A DNA stretch of 64,000 nucleotides from Phyto melanocephala (Eukaryota > Arthropoda > Insecta > Diptera > Rhinophoridae), in assembly GCA_941918925.1 (NCBI GenBank), contig OW799237.1:5189201-5253200 (forward strand). Direction: 5' to 3'. The notes beneath the pieces were generated by a model that was not told where the DNA came from, did not search any database, and saw nothing but the letters and a program-made list of their open reading frames with translations. Shown here piece by piece: positions 9,286-21,242 of this stretch (position 1 is its first letter; each line of letters opens with the position of its first letter). A program made the position numbers and the translations under genes.

Positions 9286-11396
9286 TCAGTTTGTAGTGCT
9301 AGGTGGTCCTACGGGTTGTGGTGCTATGTCAAAATCTGGAATGCCTGAATCTTGTTGTTTTTGTACGGGAGGAGCAGCAAATGCTGATGTTGACAAATTT
9401 ATTGAATTAAATTTTGGAGCATCCAGCTCATTGATTATCGAACGCTCTGGTACGTTATTGGGCTGTATTTGTAAAGCTGGTTTTGATAATTGTTCTTGTC
9501 TCATTTGCTGTGGGGATTTTACGTAATTTATTGGTATTATTCCAGTTATTTGTCCATTGATGGTGGCCATGGCCCATCCGGTGTTAAGTAAAGCCAATGT
9601 ATTTTGAATTTCTTTTGGTGCAACAACAACACGTTGGCCGGCACGCATAGTAAGCTCTGATGGGTTTCTGGCTTGGAAATCGTAAAGAGCTACAGATTCA
9701 ATGGGTTGAACCCACTTGCTGGCATTACGAGCTGTAAGAGTAATTTGTTTAAAAGTTCTACATTACATGAAAGAATAAGAAAATGTAAATTTAAAAATAG
9801 CAAAGGACAAACAAATTACCATATTAGCTTCTTTATTTAGTTTTAAATGAATTGTTTATTGAATTTTTATATACTTTTGTTTGTCGATTTTAAAGCTATC
9901 TAATTTGAATATTTGTGTTATAAACCTATACCTGATACTAAAGAGATAAGGAAATTTTAACTAGATTAAAGATTTTAATTAAAATTTTTTTTAATACAAC
10001 ATTAATCAAAACATTGCTATAAGAACATTATAAACATATTTTTCATACAAAGCTTAATATTCATCTTAAGTTTTTGAAGATAAACAAAATAAAGTTCTAG
10101 AATAAACTTTTATAATGAAATTTATCTTAATATTAATGAACTATTTTATCTTGTTAACGAAAAAAATTTTCTTAATACTTCAAAATAACTGAACATTACT
10201 TCAAGATGCTAAATAGATTAAAAATGTTTTGTTTTATTATAAGATTATCAAATAAAATTATGAAAATTAACTTTACGAAATGTATCAAAAAAAATTTTTC
10301 TCTTAAAAAAAATGTAGTGAAAGTGTGGGCAACTTTTTACGGGTCTTATTACAAAATGCTGCCTGCTTTCTATTGCTGCATGTATACTTATTATCTTATC
10401 TGTAATCCCTACGTAAACAACAACTAATCTCTCGAATGATTAAAGAACCAAGAAAAACAAAAACATACCTTCCTCCTGGGATGTATTAGTTACCGTACCC
10501 AATAGTCTCATAATCAAGTAGGGTGCAGTGAAAATAAAACTAAGAAAAGCTATAACTGGCCAAGGTGACTGTCCTTTGCGTGGCAGCTTGGGAGCACCAT
10601 GTTGCGTAGATGTTTCGTTCATGGCCTCGGCAAAAGCTTTTTTAAAAGACTCCGATGACGGATCCAGATCGGAAATGCGCAACCAATATAGAATCCTTAT
10701 TACAAAAAAAAAATATGTTTATGTATTTAATACTTTTACAAAAACTTACTTTCTATAAATCCAAATTAATCCCCGGAAAATGGCAAATGTCGACCAGAAT
10801 TGTGCAAAAACGCCTCTTAAACGACCAAAATTGGCTGCCACCCCTAGTATGGCTCTAAACGAACTTGTTAAGGCAAAAAAAGTCGAATCCAACATAGAGG
10901 CTATATTACCAATAGCCATTACTAAGGATTCTATGCTTTGAAAAGCCGGCCTAGAGCTAGCTTCTGCCAATTGTATAAACCTAGCCTCAGGATCCATAGG
11001 ATTCACACCGCCTGTCATGCCAAAACGATTATACGAGCCATAACCGCCACTATAACCTCCATAACCACCAAATCCTCCATATCCACCACCATAACTTGAA
11101 CCGAACCCACCATAACTTGAACCAAAACCCCCATAGCCTCCTCCGTAGCTGCCATAACCACCTCCAAAAGCTCCTATACCTCCAGAATATTGAGATGTGG
11201 GTGCCATAGGCAAAGGAGGAGGTGCTAAAGATCTTATATTGCCAGCTGGAGTTCTTAAAATAGCATCTGAACTTAAGCTTGTCGATATACCCACATCACC
11301 GCCACCACCACCCACAATTGGTGGCATTATAATTGGCTCCGACATCACAGGACTCCGAAAATTACTGGCTGTTAGACTTTCTGTCATATCGACCAT
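9286..11396 (-). CDS. Pex13: Peroxin 13, peroxisomal membrane docking protein
   Basis: Three exons on the minus strand: 11396-10750, 10695-10469, 9731-9286, with frame kept at both joins, giving about 439 residues (fly Pex13 is near this length). An in-frame ATG at 11438 would add 14 residues and one at 11387 would drop three. Order: N-terminal region with FRSP; a Tyr/Gly-rich repeat block (GGGYGGFGSSYGG type) typical of Pex13; FGRLRGVFAQFWSTFAIFRG; a membrane span (PWPVIAFLSFIFTAPYLIM) in exon 2; and an SH3 domain in exon 3 (ESVALYDFQARNPSELTM ... GWAMATINGQITGIIPINYV). In the family, Pex13 with Pex14 docks cargo-loaded Pex5 for matrix protein import. The tail after the SH3 is Gln/Pro-rich. 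Confidence 0.95.
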
Positions 11397-12166
11397 GTCT
11401 TTGTACAGCTCACGTTTTTTTAAATGTGAAGTTATCAAACTAAAAAAATTATCTGAACTTTGTTCGGCAAGCAGTCTTCTTGAAAATATAATCTAAATAT
11501 GTATATAAACTGTTTTTAACACTAAAACTTCTGGGTAGGTAGGGGATACAAATCAATTATTCCGTTTATTTAGCAATTGACACAACTTTCTTTATAATTC
11601 TGATTTTTTTTAACTTATACAATGAAGAAACTACAAAATTTTCAATCTGTTAAAAGATTTTTTTGGATTAAAAAAGAAAACAAATTTTCAAGAAAATTAC
11701 ATTACGATATAAATGACACCAAATAATTGAAAATGCTGTCAGCTGTTTGATTAAAAATAAAATGCCAGACTATAATACACTTATTTGTGGATTTTAAATT
11801 AATCCGTTCCCACTTACAGCGTTATACAAATTTCGTTCATTTGTTTTTTTTTATTTTTTTTATTATATATATTAATATTATATTTGCTGATGATAAAATC
11901 GTAGCTGGTTTCGAAAATGCACTCCACTCGGCTGACATCGGAATAATTTTTGAATACTTTTAAAATTACTACAATTTAATATTATTTAGAAAATGTTTTG
12001 AGCCATATAATAGCCAAAATAAACATAATTTACAGTAAATTTAATTTTTATATATAAAAATTATTAAATTATATATATTTTTTTTAGTAAAAAAATAAAC
12101 ACTTAAATTATATAAGTAGGAATTTATGATGAGTTATGGCCTTAAGGCTACTTAAGCTTTAAATAA

Positions 12167-12212
<46 letters not shown>

Positions 12213-12857
12213 TAATGTGATATATTTTAATAATCATTGATTGAATGGGCCATCAGCTTCAGTTCATAAGTCTAAACAAATTTACTGTTATTATTAAAAA
12301 AAATCTTTATAATTGTATTATTATGAAAGATATATTTAAGACATTAATATCAAATTGAAATTTTTATCGTGCATTCCTCAATATTTGCAAGAATATAAGT
12401 AATACAAATCTAATAAAAAATACCATTCAAAGAATACAAGATTATTTATTTTTATTTATTTCAACAATCAATACATATTTTTATAACCAGCAAAAATATA
12501 TATAGCTATTGCAGAAATATTTGAAAAAATTACCATAAAATGAAAAGTATTTAAAAGTATATAAAATTATATAATAATCTGTTTAAATAACCTTATTAAA
12601 TAAAAACATAATTTTCTTTTTCTTTAATTTTTTTAACCAAACAATTTTTATTTGAAATCCCTATATTTTATTAAGAAACTGCCATACTGTCTTAACAAAT
12701 ATGTCTTTCTATCTGGCAGCTCTAATTTCTTATTTTCATTATTTGTTGACAAACTAGTATTTTTCCAAAAATAAAAATTTCTCCCTTTAAAGAAATAGCA
12801 CTAAACAAATTTAATAATAAAAAAATAATACAAACACTTGAAAAAATCCAAAGGAAT
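11397..12857. other. Divergent spacer between Pex13 and the TECPR2-like gene
   Basis: Must hold the promoters of both divergent genes. Visible features are an AT dinucleotide tract, GGCCTTAAGGCT followed by AAATAAATAAATA (12137-12170, a possible LINE 3' tail) and AT-rich DNA. No confident core-promoter motif and no ORF. Confidence 0.5.
12171..12209. repeat. (AT)n microsatellite
   Basis: About 39 bp of uninterrupted AT dinucleotides directly after an AAATAAATAAAT tail. Confidence 0.95.
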
Positions 12858-15807
12858 ATGAACTCCAAAGAGCTTTATTCAATAAGAGAATGGGCTCCTT
12901 TGGCTGATGTTCTTGATCGCATACCAACACGTATCAATCGAGGCTTATTTCCGGCAGATCTTAATATAACTTGTATCGATGCGGTGGAGCAGTTTTTTGC
13001 CCTCGGTACTGATGCCGGTATTGTGTTTTGGTATAACCGCCAAACGGGTAAAATGCAAAAATTAAAAGCAGAGGTAAGTTTTTGGAAATTTAATGTAATC
13101 CCTCCCCCCTTCCATTTTAAACAATGACTCACCCTATTGGTATCCACGCTTTATCGATCCTAATCAAGCTCTGGGGGATTTTTTGTTTATTTATTGTTTT
13201 ACTTATATACAAACAAATGTTTATGTATTTAATTAGACTACAACACGCATCACATGTGTACAAATAGTAGATTCTGTAGAGTTTATGGTGGCAGCTGGTA
13301 ATTCATCCGGACGGGTCAATATTTTTCAAATCCAAAAAGAATTGCCGCCAGATTTGAATTTGGTGGCACCATGCACAAAAAACAAGCCCATAGAACGTTA
13401 TACTATTAGGGATTTGCATCAAAGTGCAATAAGTTGTTGTGAATGGTCGAAAAATGGCATGAAATTGTATTCGGGTGACCGTAATGGTGTGGTCGTTCTG
13501 ACAGAATTTGATTACCAGGCGGTAAGTAGTTTAAAGTATTTAGGTATTATCATAGAAAATATTATTAACATTTTAAAACTAAGGCTAGTTTTATTTTATT
13601 TTCTGAATGTATTATTATTATTTGATTCTTTATTTTATTTTAGTATTCAGAACATTGCTTTTGTAATATATTGTTATTGGCCGAAGAAAAGGCTTTTTTA
13701 TATTACTTTGAATTTAATAAATCAATAAATATTGTTTATTATTAAAAAAATTATAGGTTATAAATACATTATCAAATTACACGACATTTTTTATATTTGT
13801 ATAAATTTTCTTAACGCTTAGCATATCAGTAAATCTATTGAAATCCTAAGCGAAGCTTATGAGATAGTTCAATTAAGTGCACATCAGGGTTACCTACTGG
13901 TATCCACGCTTTATCGATCTATAGTTTGTCATCTCAATACAAAAGCGCCAAAAAATGTTAAATGGATTGTTACACAAATTGGAAAACAGGATAGAAAGCA
14001 GTTAGTAGATTGTGGTGGCACATTTCTCAAACAATGTCGCTCTTCATCGAATGTGAAACACCCACATTTAGTTTGTGGTCGTCCTAATTTACGTTTCTGG
14101 CTAGCCGATACTGAGGGTAATGTGATAAAGACCTTATTATTTCGTGAAGCTGTTACACAAAGTCCCACCTGGGAAATTCCGATACTGAATCCAAAATTGT
14201 CTATGTATAATAAATCTTTAATAACATCTATGCATTCTGAAGAGGAACTTCCAGCTATAGGTGATGTTAGAAATTTTCGTAATGTCTATTCATATGCTGG
14301 GGAAGATAACCTAATTGTAACACATGACGAAAAGGCGTTGTATATCTTGAATTTAGAGCGTTTAAGAGTAGAAGCGGTGGCTAAGGGATTTCGCAAAATC
14401 ATTGATTTTTGTGTGTGGAATAAGGAAATTTTTGTACTGGAAGGTGAACGTTCTCTATTACGTTTGGCGCCTATGCCCGAGAAGCCAAATAAAATAGGTA
14501 AATAAAATATAAAGAATTATCAACGATAAAATAACACTTTAATTTTTCATAGCAAAAATAATCTACAATCCATCTTTGCCTCCTCCCGTACCCATATTTG
14601 GCTCTTCAATATGCGGTTCATTTGAGGCTCCAGTTGAATATGAACCCGAAGAACAGCCTGTAACTAGTGCTGAAGAATGTTTTGAACTGCCACCCATAGA
14701 AAATTTGGATCTTCAAATACCAATTGAATTGGCTGTAGAGTCTTCAAAAGCTGAACAAAATAGACGTCTAGAGGTTTTTAAGGAAATTTCTGAAATGGAC
14801 TTTGATGATGATATTCTACATCACAGTGGTATATTGGTAAACAATCAGCGTAAGAAACGTCACAAAAGTCAGGAAAGTTCAAAAGATAACAACAAAAAGG
14901 GTGGCATTGTGGAAATTGGTCATGTATTGCAAAGTGATAAGAAAATAGATGTAGTAGATAGTAATCACACGAAATCGGAATTTACTACAACATCCGCAAA
15001 AATGGAGGCGAATTTTTCCACTAAAGAAAATGAGGAAAGGTAAGTTAACAAAAGCTGTTTTTCGAGATTAGTTTAACTGATTTTTTTTTTATAACATAAA
15101 AACATTAAACCTTAATCGCATTACGATCATAAAACTGATGGTAAAATCGTTTTTGCAATCTTAATTTCAGCAATTCCGCTACCAATATTAGTCTTAATCT
15201 TAAAGAAGCATTTAGCCAACATTTGCCAAATGCTCTAAGTCCCACCACACTTAAACATGCTTTAGCTGAAAAATCCAAGACTTTAGCAGAAGAATTAAAT
15301 TTACCTGAAGTATCTTTACAGCCCATAAGTGACGAAGAATTGCGACTATCAAAATATCTATCGCAACCACCAGCTCCTCAGCTACCACAAAAAAAATCTC
15401 CTCTGACCACATTATATCCCACAGAAAATATCTTTAAAAATACTAGCATACAAACGACTCCCAAGAAAAAGCTCTATTACATAGAAGAACAAACTATAAC
15501 AGATTTTACAAATGGTCAGCCAATAGAGGATATCTGTCACACCCTAAGAGCCACAACTATAGTAGAGGCCAATAACGTGGATATAAGTAATGACTTACAA
15601 CGACAGAATAACACGAAGGTGGATAATCCATTAACGTTTAGAAATACTCAACCGGATAATAATTATGAAATTGATAGTTTTTTGCTTGATTTTAATAAAG
15701 CTAGAGATCCTTTTAGAAAGTTAAATCCCACATCAGCATCATTGGTTAAATCTGAAAATGAGTCTTCAACTGGTTCATCAAGTGAATGGGAATTTTTGGA
15801 TAATTAA
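12858..15807 (+). CDS. Tecpr2: TECPR2-like WD40 beta-propeller protein
   Basis: Exons 12858-13073, 13237-13521, 13822-14497, 14553-15039 and 15171-15807, all in frame, about 766 residues. The first ~390 residues form a WD40-type propeller closest in my memory to the N-terminus of human TECPR2: REWAPLADVLDRIPTRI, VAAGNSSGRVNIFQ, SKNGMKLYSGDRNG, GYLLVSTLYRS, CGRPNLRFWLAD. The related HPS5 family (fly pink) shares the fold but fits less well. The rest is Glu/Ser-rich and looks disordered. It ends SSSEWEFLDN, a possible LC3-interacting (LIR) core WEFL; human TECPR2 also ends in a LIR. The C-terminal tectonin repeats of human TECPR2 (about 1,400 residues) are not seen. Likely role, by family: autophagy and ER-exit or trafficking scaffold. 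A 27-bp piece of exon 3 is repeated in intron 1. Confidence 0.8.
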
Positions 15808-17785
15808 TGTAGTAATAACAAAAACTTTCCCTAAAATTTTTAAAATAGCAGTTTAAAAGTTTTAACTAATATATTACTAACAAGGTTGATTTATTCTCTC
15901 TTACTCCTTGTCTGTTTTATGCCTCATATTATCCGATATTTTTAATTAGATATGTTTTTAACTCTAAACAGAACATTATTTTGTGAAACTGCTCTCTACA
16001 TTTTTTACAAAAACGCTTACATTATGATTTTGTTATTTAATTCTATAATTTTATCAAAAAAATATTTAATCTGTGTTAAAAGGTAAAAACACTATAATAA
16101 TTAGTGTTTTAATTTTTATAAGTATTATATTTGTTTTTAATAAAATTAATACAAATACATTTTTAATTTACATATAGGTACATACTTACATATATTTTTG
16201 ATACTTTAAGGTGCTTATTCATCTCTCATTGTATTATATACATTTTTTTTATTATTATTTTTTGTTGTCTTTTAAATATTTTCAATTTTATTTTGCACTT
16301 TTAAAGCATTTAATGTTTTTAAACAAAATTAATAAATCAACGTTTTAAACAAATTCAAATAGAATTTGCATATACAAAAATAAAGCTTTTATTGTAAAAA
16401 AGAACGGTTTTATTTATAGATTTTTTTTTACGTGGTAAGTATTTTTAAAGATACATATGTATATGCTTGTATAATTAATATTTAAATTACAGACCTTTAA
16501 AATTCGATTTTTTTTAATAACACATATCTATTAGGTCTACCCAATGCTGGGGCTAAAATGTCACATTCGATAACTATCGAATTTCTACTCGAACGCTTAA
16601 AGTTTCTGTGGTCTTGTTTTATGGATTATAAATATTAATTTTTTATTTGGATTGAGTTTAAATGCGAAAATTTTGCCTAAGTTGTTATTATTTTAATCTT
16701 TGCTTTTATTTAAAACTCCTTTTATACACATAAAAGACGTGACGACAGACCAACAAACAAATAAACTTATTAACTTTTGTGTGCAACTTGCTAATTGACA
16801 AATTATTTAGACTGTTTACATTAAAATATGGGTCGCATTAGGATCAACTAATCGTCAGCGTAAGGTGTATTTAATAAAGTGGTCTCAACTGATCAGCTGA
16901 TTGCATGAAGAACTTATGAAACCGTCGTAATTCAGGGCAATCATGCCGTTCCTTTTTTATCTGACTTCGAGATTTTCGCATCTTACTCTCGCTTAGTTAA
17001 TTGTGAGGCGTCGAAAAACTGTGCTGTGATACAGTTTCCAGAAAAATCTACAATTAACCGCGTGTTTTTAATTGGATTAAGTGAATGAGTACCAACTTAA
17101 CTTATTTATATATAGTGTAAAAATTGAAATAAGCTTAATTGGTACCTGTAACTAGAGAAGTATATTAAGACTTATTCTAATCATTGTTCAGAGTTCTCCG
17201 ATTTCCTATACAATGGTATAAGTCGACCTTGAAATTTTTGTTAAGTACCTCTGCCATTAAATTTGGGATTTAGAAAATTACTTACGGATTGTCTTAGCCG
17301 ACATATAAAAAATAAATGTCCTTTGATGGCAATGTTAAACTCCATATACAAAAAGGAGCCAAAAATTCTTACCCCAATGAGTTACTTGATTAAATAGGCT
17401 TGTCTTATATAGATCCGTTGGGCCACCTTGGATAAACCTTGTGCACGTAAAAATTAACATTTATTGGGAACAATTTATAATATGAGAATTGGCAACCTTG
17501 CCATACAAGCCACTAGCACTTTGAAACTTTAAGCCAAAATGAATACAGGTTGTGTGGCGTCAGAGTTTCAACATGCGCAGACAATATATTGTTCGCGCTA
17601 CGGCGTAATTTTTATTTTATAATTTTTATATGTTTTAACTTTAATAATTCAAATAGAAAAATTTTTAACGTTTGTTTCCTTATTAAATAAAAATTTTAAT
17701 AATAAGTAAAAACTCTTACTAAAAGTTTGATTTCAACAAACAAAAATCTTTATATGTATGTATGTATATGCAATACATATATTGC

Positions 17786-18028
17786 TGGTCACAGGTAGAA
17801 AGGCCCTCAAATAATTGTAACTTTACAGGAGAAGGCAAAAAAGTGATAGAAACTGCATTATCATAATGTTATTTATTCCGTTTGGTGAAATTGCCTTTAA
17901 AAATGTTATTTTTGACACGATTGCATCAAATTTTTGTTTCGAGTTGCATTTGAGTGAAATGTATTGGAATCACTAAAAAAATTCAATTTTGTTAAATATA
18001 CGAGTCAGGGCCTTTCTACTTGTGACCA
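17786..18028. mobile_element. MITE (family B, full-length copy)
   Basis: A 243-bp element with inverted ends TGGTCACAGGTAGAAAGGCC (left) and TGGTCACAAGTAGAAAGGCC (complement of right), one mismatch in about 22 bp. Non-coding. The right end recurs at 35185-35256, which shows it is a dispersed family. No clear target duplication. Confidence 0.8.
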
Positions 18029-21000
18029 TCGATACGTATACAAAATACTATCGCTATAAAAAGTGTTTAATATTTAAAATACTAATTTAATTATATCAAA
18101 TACGTTTTAAACAATTTTTTTCTAACTTATTTCCGATGATAAAAAAATTTTAAAAATCACATGTATTACGTATCGGTAAAACGTGCAAACAGTTCATTGA
18201 TGCGAAATGGGCGTGGGTTGACTCGTGAATGTGGTGTGCATTATAAATTACTAAATCATTTATCATTACATTGTTACACTATATGTTATAAACGTAATAA
18301 AAAATTATGGCGATAAAAATATTAATGAAATATTAAAATTCCAATCGAATAGTAAAAATTCAATTACAAAAATACAAAAAAAATAATAATAATGGTACTT
18401 TATTTTAAAACTCCGTTTCTTATTTCCAAAATTCATAAAAAAAAACAATATACATGCATAGGTACAAATATTGTTTTTATTTTCTTTGTCTATCGAGTTT
18501 AACAGAAAATTTATAAAATCTAGCAATACCATGGTGTATTAAGCGTACACTGCTCTCCTTTACGATATGTAATTACACCATGGGTGTAATCAAATAAGGT
18601 GATATCGCAGAAAGAGAGAGAGAGTGTTTTTTGTCTCTTTTTTTTCATATATAGAGTTTGATAAATTTTTGAACTGAAATCATTTTTTTATATATGGAGT
18701 TTGATATAAGGTGGGACGCAAAAACATAATCAGCAGAGCGGGCACCACTACCTATATTAGTGTAACCTGGCTAATATCCCACTCGTTGCTGTCGCAGCCA
18801 AATGATATGTGTACATTTATATTTACATACAAATAATATAAAAGTAATTATTGATGACATTTTTTATTACTACTAAATGTTTAGCTTGTATGAAAGGTCC
18901 CACAACTCTAATATATTTAAGAAAAGTATAGCCTTCTCTAAGGCGCATAAAATAATTTTTCAATTCAATTCGATTTTTTATTAGGAATGAGGTAAACAAT
19001 TTTTCTTCACTCAAAAGAGAGAAAAAAATAAACTTTTACTTGCTCAATTGAACAACACTTTCGATTCAAACTTTGTTACATTGTTTGTGTTGCAGGAACA
19101 TATTTATGAAGATTGAGTCTTATATTAAATGACGATGAAATAATGCAGCATATTTTTTTATCACTGTCAAGCTCTATTATAATTAAGCTACCGAATATTG
19201 GGATCCGCTTTCTGCATAATCAGCCGGGCTTATCTCATATACATACAAAAAGTGGCTTGGATTTTTTTCAGGCGATAAACACCGTCTCTATTTAACATAC
19301 ATATGTACATCATTATGTTACCAAAATGAGATGACTATGAAGATAAACAGGTAATAAAGTGGTTGACATGCACTTTATTCTAATAAGTACATATATATTT
19401 AGAACACATGCATAATAGATAAATATAAATTTTTTTCATGAGTGAAAAGATGTTTATATGTGTTTCAAAATAATAGCATGGGGTAAGGTATTCGAAGCCT
19501 TTTCAAACCGTAGCAGATTACAGCTACGCGACTTCACCCAATTAACCTTTAAGCGATAATGGTTATGACGCGTGATCTCTTGGCCAGACAGAGCTGAATT
19601 ACGACTGGATTCTGATTCTAATACAATAATTTATCAGATAACAGCAGAACCCGGAAACGTATGATGACCCCAACAAAGTTTTAACATTTTATTTTTTTAA
19701 AGACAGAGATTTTAATTATGTGACACATTTAAGTAAAAAACGATATAATAAAGACTTAAAGCTGGCATAATTTAAAGTATTTTGACGGATTGCTCAACAA
19801 AATCAAGTACGTTGTTCCAAAGTTATACAATAACTTTTAATAAAATGCACACATATGTATGTACATATAAGTACATTTATAGAAAAACTTTGTGAAATTG
19901 TTCTCTAAACTTAAATCTTTATATTGAAATACTTCCATGAACATTTTCAATAAATAAGTCAATAATTTTGTTTATAAGTTAAAGTTTTATTTGATAATAC
20001 AAATAAATTGATTTTTTTTATTACTGGCTACGTCATTTACTCTTTCTGGAAAGAAGTGGAAAAGTTCAAATAAACAATTCTAATAGACGCACAGTTTTAA
20101 TAGTACTCTCATATTTGCAAACGTACACAAATGTTTATATGATGGTGTCAAATTATGTGTTATTATTTATTAAGCCCATGAATTTTTGAAGTTAGTTGTT
20201 TGATTTGTTCGTTGGTTTCTTTCTAGAAACACATATTTTTCAATTAAATCAGTAGAAACAGTTGCATATTAAAAAAAAAAACTTTCCATTCCACTCAATA
20301 TTTTCAAAACAATAATGTACACTGAGTATCACAGCTTTAGGTGCACTTCACAGGAAAATAAATACCGGTGATATTTTTTATAGAATAGGCGGTCACCTCT
20401 ATTAAACGGACAATTTTCTAAGACCCTAATTTTTAAAATTTTTAAACAAATTACTCTCTGCTAGATGAACACTTCCCTGATCAAAAGCGAACAATAGGTT
20501 CGTTCGAGAACTCACAAATTTGTACAAATTTTTACTGCATTTTACGAAATTGCGTTCGTTTACACAAATTTGTAGTAAATGAGAGCACAAATAGAGAGCG
20601 AAAAGTGACAGTTCTTGACTGAGTATTTGCAAATTTTTACTACAAAAATTTCTTGCAGTAAGATTTAGCAAAACCAAAAAACACATGATTCAAAAGGTAA
20701 ACAAACAAAAGTAAGCAAACAAAAAGTATACAATTTGTAAAAAAAATATTACAAAAAAGGAAAATCCAAATTTTATACAAAAATCTTCTTTGACAAACTA
20801 AGAAAAATATTATTAATGTGAAGGTTTATCTTTAGTTTAAACTTACATCTGATGCGTTTATAATTGTAATACGCAGTGTAGAATAGAACTTATGCTTAAA
20901 TCATATGCATGTGTGACTTTGTGTATAAAGAAGCTCTTGTAAAAAAAACCCTAGTAATTGAATTGTGCAAAAAATGTGTCTTGTTTTCTCATCATTCAAA

Positions 21001-21134
21001 GAAAGATTTTTAACAAATTGTTTGAAAAAGATGGAAAAATACATGTTGCTTGGAAATTTTTAATAACCATCATCTGCTACAGGTCAAGCAAAAAAAAAAT
21101 TAAAAACTCGCAAAAAATTGATATTAAACAAGAA

Positions 21135-21242
21135 TGTTAAATTCGGCTATGCCAAATCGTACATACCCTTCACTAAAGCAACTTTTACACATAACATACA
21201 TATTTTACAGCAACTTTTACACATTACATACATATTTTACAG
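21135..21242 (+). repeat. Dispersed-repeat fragment plus a 32-bp tandem duplication
   Basis: AAATTCGGCTATGCCAAATC followed by ATACCCTTCACTAAAG (21139-21177) belongs to the same TACCCTTCAC family seen at 6.4 kb. It runs straight into two 32-bp units (21179-21210 and 21211-21242) that start CAACTTTTACACAT and end ATATTTTACAG, with one mismatch. Confidence 0.7.

Noticed and set aside
12858..15807. Assignment of the WD40 gene to HPS5 (fly pink)
   Set aside because: The N-terminal blocks (IPTRI, VAAGNSSGRV, NGMKLYSGD, LLVSTLYRS) and the C-terminal LIR-like end fit TECPR2 better than HPS5 as I remember both; HPS5 kept only as an alternative.
18530..18590. ACCATGGTGTA / TACACCATGG inverted pair as a small MITE
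   Set aside because: Arms of only about 11 bp, no flanking duplication, no second copy seen.
20430..20690. 86-codon minus-strand ORF at 20.5 kb
   Set aside because: Built from repeated ACAAATTTGTA/TTTTTACTRCA words; looks like a repeat, not a gene.
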